From contig NZ_AULT01000024.1 of assembly GCF_000422425.1 (NCBI RefSeq), forward strand, positions 39,405 to 103,404: DNA of 64,000 bases, written 5' to 3'. The notes under the pieces were generated by a model. The model saw only the letters and a program-made list of their open reading frames with translations, ran no database searches and was not told the DNA's origin. This document shows positions 7,924 to 17,126 of this stretch, piece by piece (position 1 is the stretch's first letter; the number at the start of each line of letters is the position of its first letter). The stretch is from Oceanospirillum beijerinckii DSM 7166 (GTDB taxonomy: Bacteria > Pseudomonadota > Gammaproteobacteria > Pseudomonadales > Halomonadaceae). Both the position numbers and the translations under genes were made by a program.

Positions 7924-9669
7924 TTAATCCCCCAGCGCTATTCCCTCACGTCGCGGATCAGCCGCACCCACTAACTTGCCATTATCAAAGTGGATGGCAT
8001 GCAGGCCTGAGTTCAGGTCACGTACATTCACCTTAAAACCCATCTGTTCCAGCGGTGTTTTAAACTGCTCAGCGGTTGTGCCTTTTTCCAGATCATAGGT
8101 GCCAAAGCGATTAATCAAGCGAGGCAGGCTCACAGCTTGTTGAATCGGCATGCCCCAATCGATATGAGCGATCAGACTGGAGGCAACATAACCGATAATG
8201 CGTGATCCACCCGGCGAGCCGATAGCCATATAAGGTTTGCCGTCTTTCATCACAATAGTGGGTGCCATGGAAGAACGAGGACGTTTACCCGGCTCCAGTC
8301 GATTGGCAATAGGGTAACCGTTTTTATGACTGGCAAAGGAGAAATCCGTCAATTCGTTATTAAGCAAAAAGCCGTTACTCATCACACGGGAGCCAAAACC
8401 GTTCTCAATTGTGCTGGTCATCGAAACGATATTACCTGCTTTGTCCACGATCACCAGGTGAGTAGTCGATGGTAACTCAATAGACTCATCATCCGCTTGG
8501 GTCATGGCTTTTTCCCAGCGGGGTTCACCGGCATTGGCTTCTTCTAGTGCCTGACCTGGGGTGATTAATTTGGCTCGCGCTGCCAGATAGTTGGCATCCA
8601 GAAGACCTTCTGGCATAGGCACATAATCGGTATCAGCCATATAGCGGCCGCGATCAGCAAAAGCTAAGCGGGAAGCATCGCCAATAATCTGCCATGCCTG
8701 CGGACTATCTGCCCCCATGGCTTTCAGGTCAAAGTGGCTGCTGATCCCCAGAATCTGCCCCACGGTTAGCGCCCCTGAGCTTGGAGGCCCCATGCCACAG
8801 ATATCATATTGACGATAAGGGGCACAGGTTACCGAACGCTCCTTTATTTGATAGTTGGCCAAATCCTGCCGGGTTAACAAGCCAGGATTATCAGGAATAT
8901 TGTTCACTCGATTGACGATATCCTGACCGATTTGACCGTGATAAAACGCTGCTGAACCTTCTTTAGCCAGTGTGGCCAGGGTGTTAGCGTACTCTGGGTT
9001 CTTTAGTAGACTGCCCTCAGCAAGAGGTTCACCATCAGGGGTGAAAAAATAAGCCTGGGTATCAGGGTAGCGGCTGAGTCGCTTCTGATCTTTTGCAATA
9101 GCGCCCGCTAAGCGCGACGATACGATGAACCCCTGCTCAGCAGTGATTTGTGCAGGCTCCAGCAATTTAGCCCAGTTCTGGTTGCCGTAGCGGGCGTGCA
9201 ATTCAGCCATGAGCTTGACCGTTCCCGGGGTGCCCACTGAACGACCACCTACAACAGCATCAAAGAACTGCAGTGGTTCACCATTTTTGTCCTGAAATAG
9301 CTCTGGAGTTGCAGCCATCGGTGCTGTTTCACGGCCATCAAAAGTGGTCATTTTTTGACTTTCTGCATCGTAATAAACCAGAAATGCACCACCGCCTAGA
9401 CCTGAGGATTGAGGCTCTACCAAGCCCAGCATCGCCTGTACCGCAACCATGGCATCAATAGCTGTGCCACCTGCTTTTAGCACCTCATAACCGGCCTTTA
9501 CCGCCAATGGATTGGCGGCAGCGACCATAAAATCATCGGCACTGACACTGGCTTTTTCGGTAAAACCACTGGCCACTTCCGGTGCAATGGCATCTGTGGT
9601 TTGTGCTGCATGTAGATTAAAAGAGAGCAGGGCAGAAGCTATTAATAGGGTTGATCGTTTGAGCTTCAT
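7924..9669 (-). CDS. ggt: Gamma-glutamyltransferase / glutathione hydrolase
   Basis: A 581-aa precursor of a periplasmic N-terminal nucleophile hydrolase. It autoprocesses into large and small subunits and cleaves or transfers the gamma-glutamyl group of glutathione. A signal peptide is clear (MKLKRSTLLIASALLSFNLHA, cleavage before AQTT). The processing-site threonine is in ELPSTTHLVIVDKAGN (T402), the first residue of the future small subunit. The substrate loop GSPGGSRIIGY and the early PQSSGLGGGAF are intact. I choose ATG 9669 because AAGGA lies eight nt upstream and the signal peptide then begins with Lys. An in-frame ATG three codons earlier sits on the ribosome site. The length is normal for the family. 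Confidence 0.95.
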   Translation of the reverse strand: MKLKRSTLLIASALLSFNLHAAQTTDAIAPEVASGFTEKASVSADDFMVAAANPLAVKAGYEVLKAGGTAIDAMVAVQAMLGLVEPQSSGLGGGAFLVYYDAESQKMTTFDGRETAPMAATPELFQDKNGEPLQFFDAVVGGRSVGTPGTVKLMAELHARYGNQNWAKLLEPAQITAEQGFIVSSRLAGAIAKDQKRLSRYPDTQAYFFTPDGEPLAEGSLLKNPEYANTLATLAKEGSAAFYHGQIGQDIVNRVNNIPDNPGLLTRQDLANYQIKERSVTCAPYRQYDICGMGPPSSGALTVGQILGISSHFDLKAMGADSPQAWQIIGDASRLAFADRGRYMADTDYVPMPEGLLDANYLAARAKLITPGQALEEANAGEPRWEKAMTQADDESIELPSTTHLVIVDKAGNIVSMTSTIENGFGSRVMSNGFLLNNELTDFSFASHKNGYPIANRLEPGKRPRSSMAPTIVMKDGKPYMAIGSPGGSRIIGYVASSLIAHIDWGMPIQQAVSLPRLINRFGTYDLEKGTTAEQFKTPLEQMGFKVNVRDLNSGLHAIHFDNGKLVGAADPRREGIALGD

Positions 9670-10105
9670 TGAATCCATCCTTTTTGTTTTTATTGATCAT
9701 TGCACAGCGAAACAAAAGTATTCGATAACACTGAGACAAAAGTGTTTGGCATCCTTCGGTCAACGATAGGGGGGAATGAAGCACTTTGTTGTAGATAAAC
9801 TTTTGTGAGTGCTTATGATTCCTTCACGATGTCCAGAAATAGAATATTATTTGCCTGAGAAGTTTCTGTTCCACTGATAGGTTGTATTACAGCTGATTGC
9901 TGATCATAGGATAGTAAATTGATCAGGAAAGGCGAGCGATCTCCTTTCGTGCCAGTTTGACCTTCTTGTGTGCCGTGGGCACTCTGCTCAAGATTATTTT
10001 TTGTCAAAGTAAAAGAAAATAAGAGGGTTATTTTCTAGTTTGCTACAGTAAGTGGCGGCTTAGAGAATAAGCCGATCATTACACAGCGCTTTTATGGAGG
10101 GATAG
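9670..10105. other. Divergent intergenic region upstream of ggt
   Basis: 436 nt between two divergent genes. It contains one copy of a small inverted-repeat element (9726-9814) plus a second partial left end just before it (9710-9727: AACAAAAGTATTCGATAA). The rest, about 9815-10090, holds a short minus-strand open frame (9813-10007) with no recognisable family, which I do not call. GGAGGG at 10096-10101 belongs to the gene starting at 10106. Confidence 0.5.
9726..9814. repeat. Small inverted-repeat element, copy A (MITE/REP-like)
   Basis: About 89 nt. The left end reads CACTGAGACAAAAGTGTTTG, and the right end on the opposite strand reads AAGCACTCACAAAAGTTTAT. The ends are thus imperfect inverted repeats sharing CACT...ACAAAAGT. 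The same ends and parts of the interior (TTCGGTCAA against TTCCGGCCAA, TGAAGCA) recur at 50632-50721. It is non-coding and lies between ggt and the ABM-domain gene. Confidence 0.65.
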
Positions 10106-10684
10106 ATGTCATTAGAAGATAAAAAGATGCTATTGGCTGCCGCAGACTCTGAACCTGTGACCGTGAGCATTTCCCGTAAGGTAAAGCCAGGTTGTGAAGC
10201 AGAATATGAGGCTTGGATCTCCGATGTAATCGATGCGGCACGCGACTTTCCCGGCCATCAAGGCGCAAGTGTATTACGCCCCTGTGCAGCAACCCGTCAG
10301 CAGTATGTGATTATTTATCGTTTTGCCAGTTATGAAGACTGTCGGCGCTGGGAAGATTCTGATATTCGGACTCAGTGGTTGGAGAAAATTGAACCCTGGG
10401 TTGATGGTGAAGCAGTTACCCGTCGCGGCACTGGTTTGGAGTTCTGGTTTGACCTACCTGAACTGCCGGCACAAAAGCCGCCTTCACCTCATAAAATGGC
10501 GTTAGTACTGGTTGTCGTGGTGTTTACGCTGGTGATGGCGATTAATCTAGTTTTTGGCAGTTGGTTAGCTGAGTTGCCCATTGGGTTACGTACCTTGTTG
10601 GTTGTCCTTACCCAAGTATTGCTGATGACTTATATTGTTATGCCCAGGGTGACCAAGATACTGAAGTCCTGGTTATTCAAGTAG
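10106..10684 (+). CDS. ABM-domain protein with C-terminal membrane anchor
   Basis: A 192-aa protein. Residues about 17-105 form an antibiotic biosynthesis monooxygenase (ABM) ferredoxin-like fold (VTVSISRKVKPGCEAEYEAW, GHQGASVLRP, YVIIYRFASYEDCRRWEDS), a family that includes heme-degrading and quinol monooxygenases and many unassigned proteins. Residues about 131-185 hold two hydrophobic helices (MALVLVVVVFTLVMAINLVF and LRTLLVVLTQVLLMTYIVM), so the domain is tethered to the inner membrane and probably faces the cytoplasm. The start is ATG 10106 with GGAGGGAT upstream. The substrate is unknown. This two-helix architecture is seen in conserved hypothetical proteins of proteobacteria. Confidence 0.8.
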   Translation: MSLEDKKMLLAAADSEPVTVSISRKVKPGCEAEYEAWISDVIDAARDFPGHQGASVLRPCAATRQQYVIIYRFASYEDCRRWEDSDIRTQWLEKIEPWVDGEAVTRRGTGLEFWFDLPELPAQKPPSPHKMALVLVVVVFTLVMAINLVFGSWLAELPIGLRTLLVVLTQVLLMTYIVMPRVTKILKSWLFK

Positions 10685-10799
10685 CCGAGTTGAGTATGAG
10701 TCTTTATGAGCGCCCTAGTCCCTTTTAACAATGGAACCTGGGCGCTACCTGCTCAAGGTATAAGTATTTTACATATCGTTGTTTAGGGCATTCGTTGGA

Positions 10800-12866
10800 T
10801 CAAGCCCCAGGAGCCAGTCCGAGCATCTTAAGTACAACACTCTGGCTTTCGGCGATTTCTTGATAGCTTTGATCCCGCCCAGAACCTCCCGCGTGACCAG
10901 AGTCCATACGGGTGCGTAGATATACGTTATTGATCCCGGCTTGCTGTAGACGGTAGTGCCATTTGGCCGGCTCCCAGTATTGTACCCTTGGGTCATTCAG
11001 ACCTGCTTCGATCCAGAGTAGAGGCTTGCCTGTGGATATAGAATCCTGTGCAGTCAGTCTGAGATTATCGAGCGGGCTATAGTGGCGGATGCGCCAATGA
11101 TCTTCTATATTGCCTGGGTCTCCCCACTCTTCGTACTCCGTCACTGTTAATGGAAGCTCCGGACGGGACATGGTACGCAATACATCAACAAAAGGTACTT
11201 CGGCCAGTATGCCTGTTATCAGTTCAGGGATACGGTTATAGATCGCACCCAGTACAATGCCAGCAGCACTCCCTCCTTGTATTACCAGTTGTTGGGGGCT
11301 GGTAATATTCCGTTGAATCAGTCCTTGGATTGAGCTTTGCAGATCCCGAATACTATTTTCTTTGTAGCCCAGTCGCCCCTGATGATACCAATGCTCACCA
11401 CAGTCACCCCCGCCTCGCAGGTGAGCCACCGCAAACACGACGCCTCGCTCCATCAGGCTTAAGCGGCTACCGGAGAACCAGGGATCCAAAGCATCGCCAT
11501 AAGCGCCGTAGACATACAGTAGCATAGGGGCTGGTTTATCACTGTCTAAGATGTTTGTTTGCCCTACCAGGCTAATGGGCAGTGTATTACCATCCCAGGT
11601 CGGTACGGTGATCTGTTTACTGCTGAACTGGCTCAGGTCAGTGTTGTTCAGTGGCATACGTTTCAGACAGTCCAGCTGCTGGTTAGCCATATCATATTGA
11701 TACAGTGCCGGTGGCTGGTTAAAGGATTCCAGCTCTAAACGCACAAGTTGACTGTTACTAAGCGGGTTGTCTGACAGGTTGATCGATACCAGAGGAAACG
11801 GGGCCTTGAATTCATGCTGGAGTTGGCCGTTCAGGCTTTTGATAAACAAATGCTGTTGGCCCAGAGTATGATCACGACTCAGGATCATCAGATGGCGATC
11901 AAACAGCTCAAAGCCTTCAAAGGTGGTGTACTGACAACCAGGCTCAATCACAGCGCTTTCAATCAGCTGCACCTTATTCAGAGGTGTGTGTTGCTTTTTA
12001 ACAGACAGAAGGCTGAAGCATGGATGCTGGCAATTACTGCGGATATAGAGGGTATCACCCAGGCTATCGGCATGGTATTCATGGCCCTCTTCCCTGGGAC
12101 TGATCAGTTGCAGCGGTGCCAAAGGGTCTTTGGCAGAAACAAAGTAGTACTCTGAGCTTTGCTTGCTTAAGCTTTCGATAAAGAGAGTCTGCTTATCGCG
12201 ACTCTTGCTGCATCCAACCCAAAAGCGGGCATCTTCTTCGGTAAAAATAACGTGTTGTTCACCGGTCTGAATATTGAGCACCATCACCTGCCAGGGACGC
12301 TGAGTATCATCCAGAGGAAAACAAAGCAGCAGGCTTTGATCTTCGCTCCAGATAATGTCTGAGGTCAGTGGTGGCAGATCATCAAAATAGGTGATTTCAC
12401 CACTGTTCAGGTCCAGTAGCTGCAGTTGATACTGCTCATCACCCTCGGTGTCCAGAGTCATGGCCAACAGCATCTCATCTGGAGAGATTGCTAAATCACC
12501 CAGATCAAAATAGTTTTCGTCTTTGGCCCAGGGGTTGATGTCCAGATAGCACTTGGCGTTATCTTTCAACCCAATCGGGTAGCGCCAATACTGGGGATAG
12601 TTCAGAGCTTCGTGGTGTCGGACAAAGTAGCTGAAGTACTCCAGATCTGTAGGATAACTGTCGTAATTCAAAGGTGTACGGTGACGAATTTCCTGAAACA
12701 GTTGCTCCTGAAGAGATGAATTGAGCCATTTATCCGCTTCCAGGTTTTGGGCTGCCAGATAATCCAGGGTTTGTTGAGACTTCTCTTCAAGCCAAAGCTC
12801 AGAATCTTCCGGTAGTTCGCGTTTTAAAAAGTTTGGGTGGTCGTTATTTTGTTTGGCTTGAGACAT
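10800..12866 (-). CDS. ptrB: Oligopeptidase B-type serine peptidase (S9A)
   Basis: A 688-aa prolyl-oligopeptidase-family enzyme. Residues about 60-420 are the beta-propeller gate, and residues about 430-680 the alpha/beta-hydrolase domain. The triad is visible: S533 in QGGSAAGIVLG, D626 in GLNDPRVQYWEP, H658 in MDSGHAGGSGR. The Arg-Gly-Gly region RGGGDCGEHWY and the PEL...TVTEYEEWGDP segment match oligopeptidase B, which cuts short peptides after Arg or Lys in the cytoplasm. The nucleophile motif is GGSAAG rather than the common GGSAGG, a mild change that keeps the serine. The ribosome site is weak. It is divergent from a small membrane-protein gene only 28 nt away. Confidence 0.9.
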   Translation of the reverse strand: MSQAKQNNDHPNFLKRELPEDSELWLEEKSQQTLDYLAAQNLEADKWLNSSLQEQLFQEIRHRTPLNYDSYPTDLEYFSYFVRHHEALNYPQYWRYPIGLKDNAKCYLDINPWAKDENYFDLGDLAISPDEMLLAMTLDTEGDEQYQLQLLDLNSGEITYFDDLPPLTSDIIWSEDQSLLLCFPLDDTQRPWQVMVLNIQTGEQHVIFTEEDARFWVGCSKSRDKQTLFIESLSKQSSEYYFVSAKDPLAPLQLISPREEGHEYHADSLGDTLYIRSNCQHPCFSLLSVKKQHTPLNKVQLIESAVIEPGCQYTTFEGFELFDRHLMILSRDHTLGQQHLFIKSLNGQLQHEFKAPFPLVSINLSDNPLSNSQLVRLELESFNQPPALYQYDMANQQLDCLKRMPLNNTDLSQFSSKQITVPTWDGNTLPISLVGQTNILDSDKPAPMLLYVYGAYGDALDPWFSGSRLSLMERGVVFAVAHLRGGGDCGEHWYHQGRLGYKENSIRDLQSSIQGLIQRNITSPQQLVIQGGSAAGIVLGAIYNRIPELITGILAEVPFVDVLRTMSRPELPLTVTEYEEWGDPGNIEDHWRIRHYSPLDNLRLTAQDSISTGKPLLWIEAGLNDPRVQYWEPAKWHYRLQQAGINNVYLRTRMDSGHAGGSGRDQSYQEIAESQSVVLKMLGLAPGA

Positions 12867-12894
12867 AATAGGATGCTTAAAAATCAGGGTGTTA

Positions 12895-13338
12895 ATGCCG
12901 ACAACGGAAACCGCAGTTATGACTTTTGAAAATTATCAGACTTGGATCTGGGCGATCTATGCATTATCCGCTTTGGTGGTAATGCTTGTCACGCTCAGAA
13001 TGACGCGCAACTGGCATAGCGGTGTTAAAGGTTTTTTACGGGTAACCGTTCTGGTATTAATGGCGATGCCTTGGTATGTGCAGCAGGATGCTACCGGGCC
13101 GCTTGCTCCCGCTATTACCGTTGCCGTCTTTGAAGGTGTCACTTTAGGTGGGGATGGCTGGAAGCGTGCTGGGTTACCGCTGATTGCCGTTCTGTCATTG
13201 GGGTATCTGCTGTGGTTTGCCGGCTGGTGGATTAGCCGCCGCCTCAGTGTTGAAAAAGAGGATAAGCAGCGTGAGCCACACAATGCAGATAGGGAAAAAG
13301 TGGAGCCTTCAATGGACGGGGCCGAAAAAGTGATTTAG
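12895..13338 (+). CDS. Small membrane protein with three predicted TM helices, unknown function
   Basis: 147 aa. Three hydrophobic segments are visible (IWAIYALSALVVMLVTL, FLRVTVLVLMAMPWYV, LPLIAVLSLGYLLWFAGWW), then a charged cytoplasmic tail. I know no family function. The start is uncertain: GTG 12889, ATG 12895 (AGGGT just upstream) and ATG 12919 (MTFENYQTW) are all possible, and the last begins nearest the first helix. It leads a co-directional cluster with the 13515, 14245 and 16171 genes, with gaps of 176, 67 and 33 nt, so it is probably part of the same membrane-associated unit. Confidence 0.65.
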   Translation: MPTTETAVMTFENYQTWIWAIYALSALVVMLVTLRMTRNWHSGVKGFLRVTVLVLMAMPWYVQQDATGPLAPAITVAVFEGVTLGGDGWKRAGLPLIAVLSLGYLLWFAGWWISRRLSVEKEDKQREPHNADREKVEPSMDGAEKVI

Positions 13339-13514
13339 TAATAACTAACTGTTAAAGAATATATTTTTACGCACATTTTCCATTGTGTGTAACAGGGGAA
13401 TGCATAACAATATCCCCATTTAATTTTAGTGGGTGGTAACTGGCGTCTGGTGATGAGTCACTCAGGTATCGTCATTGCAGCTTCAAACACGGAAACGGTT
13501 CGGGAAAATAAAAC

Positions 13515-14177
13515 ATGGTATCACACGTTGTTATTCTTACTTTTGTCATGCTGATGGCAGGGGTTTTTGGTGGTCTGATTAACTTCTATCTGCTTAATCA
13601 GAATAATAAAGATACAGTGGCACTGGCACGCTGTTTGGTGGTTGGTGTTGGGGCTTCGTTCCTGGTTCCGGTTGTTCTGGACCTTATGGGTAGTGATATT
13701 GTGGTACTCAGCCAGACGGATTCCGCAAAAATGCTAATCTATACAGGTATCTGCCTGATTGCGGCTATCGGATCCCGTATGGTTGTGACGAATGCATTGG
13801 ATCGCTCACTGGTGGCTTCTGAGTATGCTAAAACTCAAGTTGAAGAACTGAAGCAGGAACTGAAGCAGCTACAGGATGCTCTGACACCTCTGCTTGAAAC
13901 CGAAACCGAGCAGGAAGCAGCGTTAGTTGTTTCTGAAACTGAGCTGGATACTCTGGATGTGACTTCAACAGCGGTATTGAAAAGCTTGTCCAGTGGTCGT
14001 CATATCTACCGAGCCCTATCGGGTTTAAGTGCAGAAACCGAGCTGGATGAATCCGACCTGCAGAAGAGCCTGGCGGTACTCGTAGGCAAAGGTTTCGCGG
14101 GCAAAGTAAACAGTGGTTGGGGTGCTCGCTGGTATGTCACTGAGCATGGACGTAAGTTGGCAGAGACGATTGTTTAG
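13515..14177 (+). CDS. 3-TM membrane protein with coiled coil and C-terminal wHTH-like domain
   Basis: 220 aa. Three TM helices occupy about residues 4-27, 33-59 and 70-94. A coiled coil (VEELKQELKQLQDALTPLLE) follows at about 108-135, then a C-terminal domain at about 145-220 that reads like a small winged helix (SSGRHIYRALSGL, DLQKSLAVLVGKGF, GARWYVTEHGRKLA). The layout resembles the YEATS-associated three-TM (YLATT) proteins I recall from comparative-genomics work, but no YEATS domain is adjacent. It is co-directional with the VWA protein 67 nt downstream. The function is unknown; the wHTH at a membrane suggests either protein-protein contact or membrane-tethered regulation. Confidence 0.7.
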   Translation: MVSHVVILTFVMLMAGVFGGLINFYLLNQNNKDTVALARCLVVGVGASFLVPVVLDLMGSDIVVLSQTDSAKMLIYTGICLIAAIGSRMVVTNALDRSLVASEYAKTQVEELKQELKQLQDALTPLLETETEQEAALVVSETELDTLDVTSTAVLKSLSSGRHIYRALSGLSAETELDESDLQKSLAVLVGKGFAGKVNSGWGARWYVTEHGRKLAETIV

Positions 14178-14244
14178 TTTGTTAGTTTATAGCCGTCAGT
14201 TAAATGCTCTTTAAGGCAAGTTTGTAATTAAGTAAGGATCAGTA

Positions 14245-16137
14245 ATGGCACTCTCAAATGATCTTCGTATCGAAAAAGTTCTGAGTATTGTCTGCACCCT
14301 GTGTCTGCTACTTGTATCCCCACTGGGGTTGGCTGCAAATAGTAAACCGGATGTTCGGGTGTTGATCGATATTTCCGGCAGTATGAAAGAAAACGATCCG
14401 AATAATTTAAGGGTGCCTGCATTAAATCTGCTGGTTGACCTGTTGCCTGAGGGCAGTAAAGCCGGAGTGTGGACCTTTGGTGAGTATGTTAACGCTTTGG
14501 TGCCCCATGAAAATGTGAATGAAGACTGGCGCAGTCAAGCTCGTAGTCGCAGTCGTGATATCACCTCTTCAGCACTGTTCACCGATATAGAAAATGCGCT
14601 GGAGCGCTCCACTTACGACTCTAAGCGTGGTAATGGTGGTTTTGATCGTCATATCATCTTACTGACAGATGGTTTAGTGGATATTTCAGAAGCGGGTAGT
14701 GAGCGCCAAAAGCGCATTGAAAATAATCGTTCCCGTGATGATATTCAATTTGACCTGCTACCTAAGCTGCAGAAAGCGGGCTTTACTATTCATACCGTTG
14801 CATTATCGGATAACGCTGATAAGGATTTGATGCTTAAATTGGCACAGCGCACCGGTGGCCTGGCTGCGGTTGCAAATAATGCAGAGGAGCTGATGCAACT
14901 GTTTGTTCAGGCACTGGACCGCACTGCTCCAAGTGAACAGGTACCGCTGGAAAATAACCGATTCCTGGTAGACAGCAGTATTAATGAGTTCACCGCACTG
15001 GTATTCCACAAACCAAATAGTCAACGTGTATTCCTGATATCGCCAAGCGGCACCCGTTATACTTCATTGGATAAGCCGGACAATATCCGTTGGCATTATG
15101 AAACTCACTACGATCTGATCACAGTCACAGACCCAGAGGATGGTGAGTGGTTAATCGAAACAGAGATGCACCCTGAGAACCGGGTAACGGTGGTATCTGA
15201 TTTGAGTCTGCAGACCAGTGATGTGCCGGCGACCCTGTTCCGTGGCCTGAGCCTGGATATCGAGGCCTCGATTACAGAAGAAGGCGAGCTGATTACCCGG
15301 TCAGAATTCCTGAAGGTGATGACGCTAAATGCGGAGCAGGTGTCAGATAGTGATCAGGTGCTTAAATCAGATATATTGACTGGTAAGCCCGGGGCTGCAG
15401 GTTACTTTGAAACCGAGCTGGGACCGTTTAATAAAACGGGTAACTTCCGTATTAAGGTGAATCTGGATGGTAAAACTTTCCAGAGATCGGTTTCTCAGCC
15501 AGTGTCTGTTCAGGATATTGTCAGCACCAGTGTTGATTATGACGAAGGCAATGATCCAACCCGGGTCTTTTTTACCAAGGTTCTGCCAGAGCTGAACTCC
15601 AGGGATGTACAAATTACGGCTTCGGTTCAGGGTTTAAATCTGCAAGCGGCACTGGCCAGCCAGGAAAGCTGGACCATGAAACTTCCTGAACTGAATCGCG
15701 ATAAAGAGCAGGTGATTCGCCTATTTGCAAAAGGCACCGTTGAGGGTAAACCTCTGGATGTTGAACTGGAGCCTATTGTGATTCCTTCTCTGAATCCTGA
15801 GCCCCAGGTTTCTACTATGGAAGAAGAATCGGCTGTTCAACCACAGGCATTGCCACCAGAAGAGACTGGTGATAGTGCAGGGGCAGAAGGTGCTGACGAG
15901 CCTGCACCTGAGGAAGAAAAGAAAAAAGAGCGCATGAATTTGCTGGATCCAAACGATAAGCCTCTTAATTCAACACCAGGCGGTTCTGATCTATTGTGGG
16001 TCTATATCGCCGTAGGTTTGGCTAATATTGCACTGTTTGCAGGTGCCTTCTGGTTATACCGTCGCTTTGTGCAGCGTCGTACTGCAGCCCGTCAACAGAA
16101 AGAAGAAGCGAAACGCGATAATGATCTATCGCTGTAA
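14245..16137 (+). CDS. Membrane-anchored VWA-domain protein
   Basis: 630 aa. An N-terminal signal peptide (VLSIVCTLCLLLVSPLGLA, cleavage near residue 31) is followed at once by a von Willebrand A domain with a complete MIDAS: D42-x-S44-x-S46 (LIDISGSMKEND), T113 and D142 (LLTDGLVD). A long beta-rich periplasmic region (about 240-520) and an acidic Pro/Glu linker follow, then a C-terminal TM helix near residues 590-610 (LLWVYIAVGLANIALFAGAFWLY) and a short basic cytoplasmic tail. It therefore sits in the periplasm anchored to the inner membrane, probably binding a partner through metal. GGAT before ATG 14245 supports the start. No MoxR ATPase, the usual VWA partner, is nearby. Confidence 0.82.
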   Translation: MALSNDLRIEKVLSIVCTLCLLLVSPLGLAANSKPDVRVLIDISGSMKENDPNNLRVPALNLLVDLLPEGSKAGVWTFGEYVNALVPHENVNEDWRSQARSRSRDITSSALFTDIENALERSTYDSKRGNGGFDRHIILLTDGLVDISEAGSERQKRIENNRSRDDIQFDLLPKLQKAGFTIHTVALSDNADKDLMLKLAQRTGGLAAVANNAEELMQLFVQALDRTAPSEQVPLENNRFLVDSSINEFTALVFHKPNSQRVFLISPSGTRYTSLDKPDNIRWHYETHYDLITVTDPEDGEWLIETEMHPENRVTVVSDLSLQTSDVPATLFRGLSLDIEASITEEGELITRSEFLKVMTLNAEQVSDSDQVLKSDILTGKPGAAGYFETELGPFNKTGNFRIKVNLDGKTFQRSVSQPVSVQDIVSTSVDYDEGNDPTRVFFTKVLPELNSRDVQITASVQGLNLQAALASQESWTMKLPELNRDKEQVIRLFAKGTVEGKPLDVELEPIVIPSLNPEPQVSTMEEESAVQPQALPPEETGDSAGAEGADEPAPEEEKKKERMNLLDPNDKPLNSTPGGSDLLWVYIAVGLANIALFAGAFWLYRRFVQRRTAARQQKEEAKRDNDLSL

Positions 16138-16170
16138 GTAAAAGACTGAACAGAGGAAAGCAAGCGTCAC

Positions 16171-16986
16171 ATGTGTGAACTGTTAGGCATGAGTGCCAAT
16201 GTACCAACAGATATCTGTTTTAGTTTTAGCGGCTTGATCAAGCGGGGGGGAGATACCGGCCCCCATAAGGATGGCTGGGGAATCGCGTTTTACGAGGGCA
16301 AAGGCTATCGTGAATTCCGCGATCCTAAACCATCCGTTGATTCTGAAATTGCTCAGTTGATTCAGAACTACCCTATTAAGAGCAAGGTCGTTATCAGCCA
16401 TATTCGCCAGGCTAATGTGGGTGAAATCTGCTTGGAAAACACTCATCCGTTCAGTCGTGAAATGTGGGGGCGCTACTGGAGCTGTGCTCATAACGGGCAA
16501 CTGGAAGATGCTCCAGGACATTTCCCCGCCAGCTTTTATCTACCCGTAGGTTCTACTGATAGTGAACAAGCATTTTGCTGGCTACTGGCACAGATTCGCT
16601 TAAATTTTACGGACCAATGTGCAGTAGAGCCATTAAGCATGGCGTTGCACACGTGGTGTGAGCAGTTAAGAGACAAGGGCGTATTTAATATGCTGCTGTC
16701 TAATGGCGATTATCTATTTGCGTACTGTTCAACCAAGTTAAACTGGATCACCCGCCGTGCGCCGTTTGGTGAGGCAAACCTGTCAGATGTCGAGATGACA
16801 GTAGACTTTAAGAAAGAAACCACACCGAATGATGTGGTGACAGTGATTGCCACTCAACCACTGACCGATAATGAAGCGTGGAACACTATGCAGACAGGTG
16901 AGCTGACTGTGTTTAAAGAGGGTGAGGTGGTATTACAGCATTTCTCTAAGCGGGTTATGGCTAACAGCAATGGCGCGCAGGGCTGA
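16171..16986 (+). CDS. yafJ: Class II glutamine amidotransferase, YafJ type
   Basis: A 271-aa Ntn-type glutamine amidotransferase that becomes active when Met1 is removed and Cys2 (M-CELLGMSA) is exposed. Family motifs follow: GPHKDGWGIAFYEG, VVISHIRQANVG, NTHPFSREMWGR, CAHNGQLED and STDSEQAFCWLL. It contains only the glutaminase half, so the acceptor reaction is unknown, as for YafJ. It lies 33 nt after the VWA gene on the same strand, probably in one transcript. The ribosome site GAGGA is about 14 nt from the ATG, longer than usual. Confidence 0.88.
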   Translation: MCELLGMSANVPTDICFSFSGLIKRGGDTGPHKDGWGIAFYEGKGYREFRDPKPSVDSEIAQLIQNYPIKSKVVISHIRQANVGEICLENTHPFSREMWGRYWSCAHNGQLEDAPGHFPASFYLPVGSTDSEQAFCWLLAQIRLNFTDQCAVEPLSMALHTWCEQLRDKGVFNMLLSNGDYLFAYCSTKLNWITRRAPFGEANLSDVEMTVDFKKETTPNDVVTVIATQPLTDNEAWNTMQTGELTVFKEGEVVLQHFSKRVMANSNGAQG

Positions 16987-17126
16987 CACGATAATTGATA
17001 TCGGCGGCGCTGATCACACACTCCATATTGGGGAACAGATACACATTGTACCCATTTCCCAATAGCCTACCCTCGCTCTTCCCAGCCTTCGTACGCCCTA
17101 ATTCGAATCATCTTATAACGTCGAGA

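Noticed and set aside
9813..10007. 64-codon minus-strand open frame
   Set aside because: No ribosome site or recognisable motif; lies in the promoter region beside the repeat element.
10709..10747. AGCGCCC...GGGCGCT stem after the ABM gene as a terminator
   Set aside because: The loop is over 20 nt and there is no T-run, so the support is too weak.
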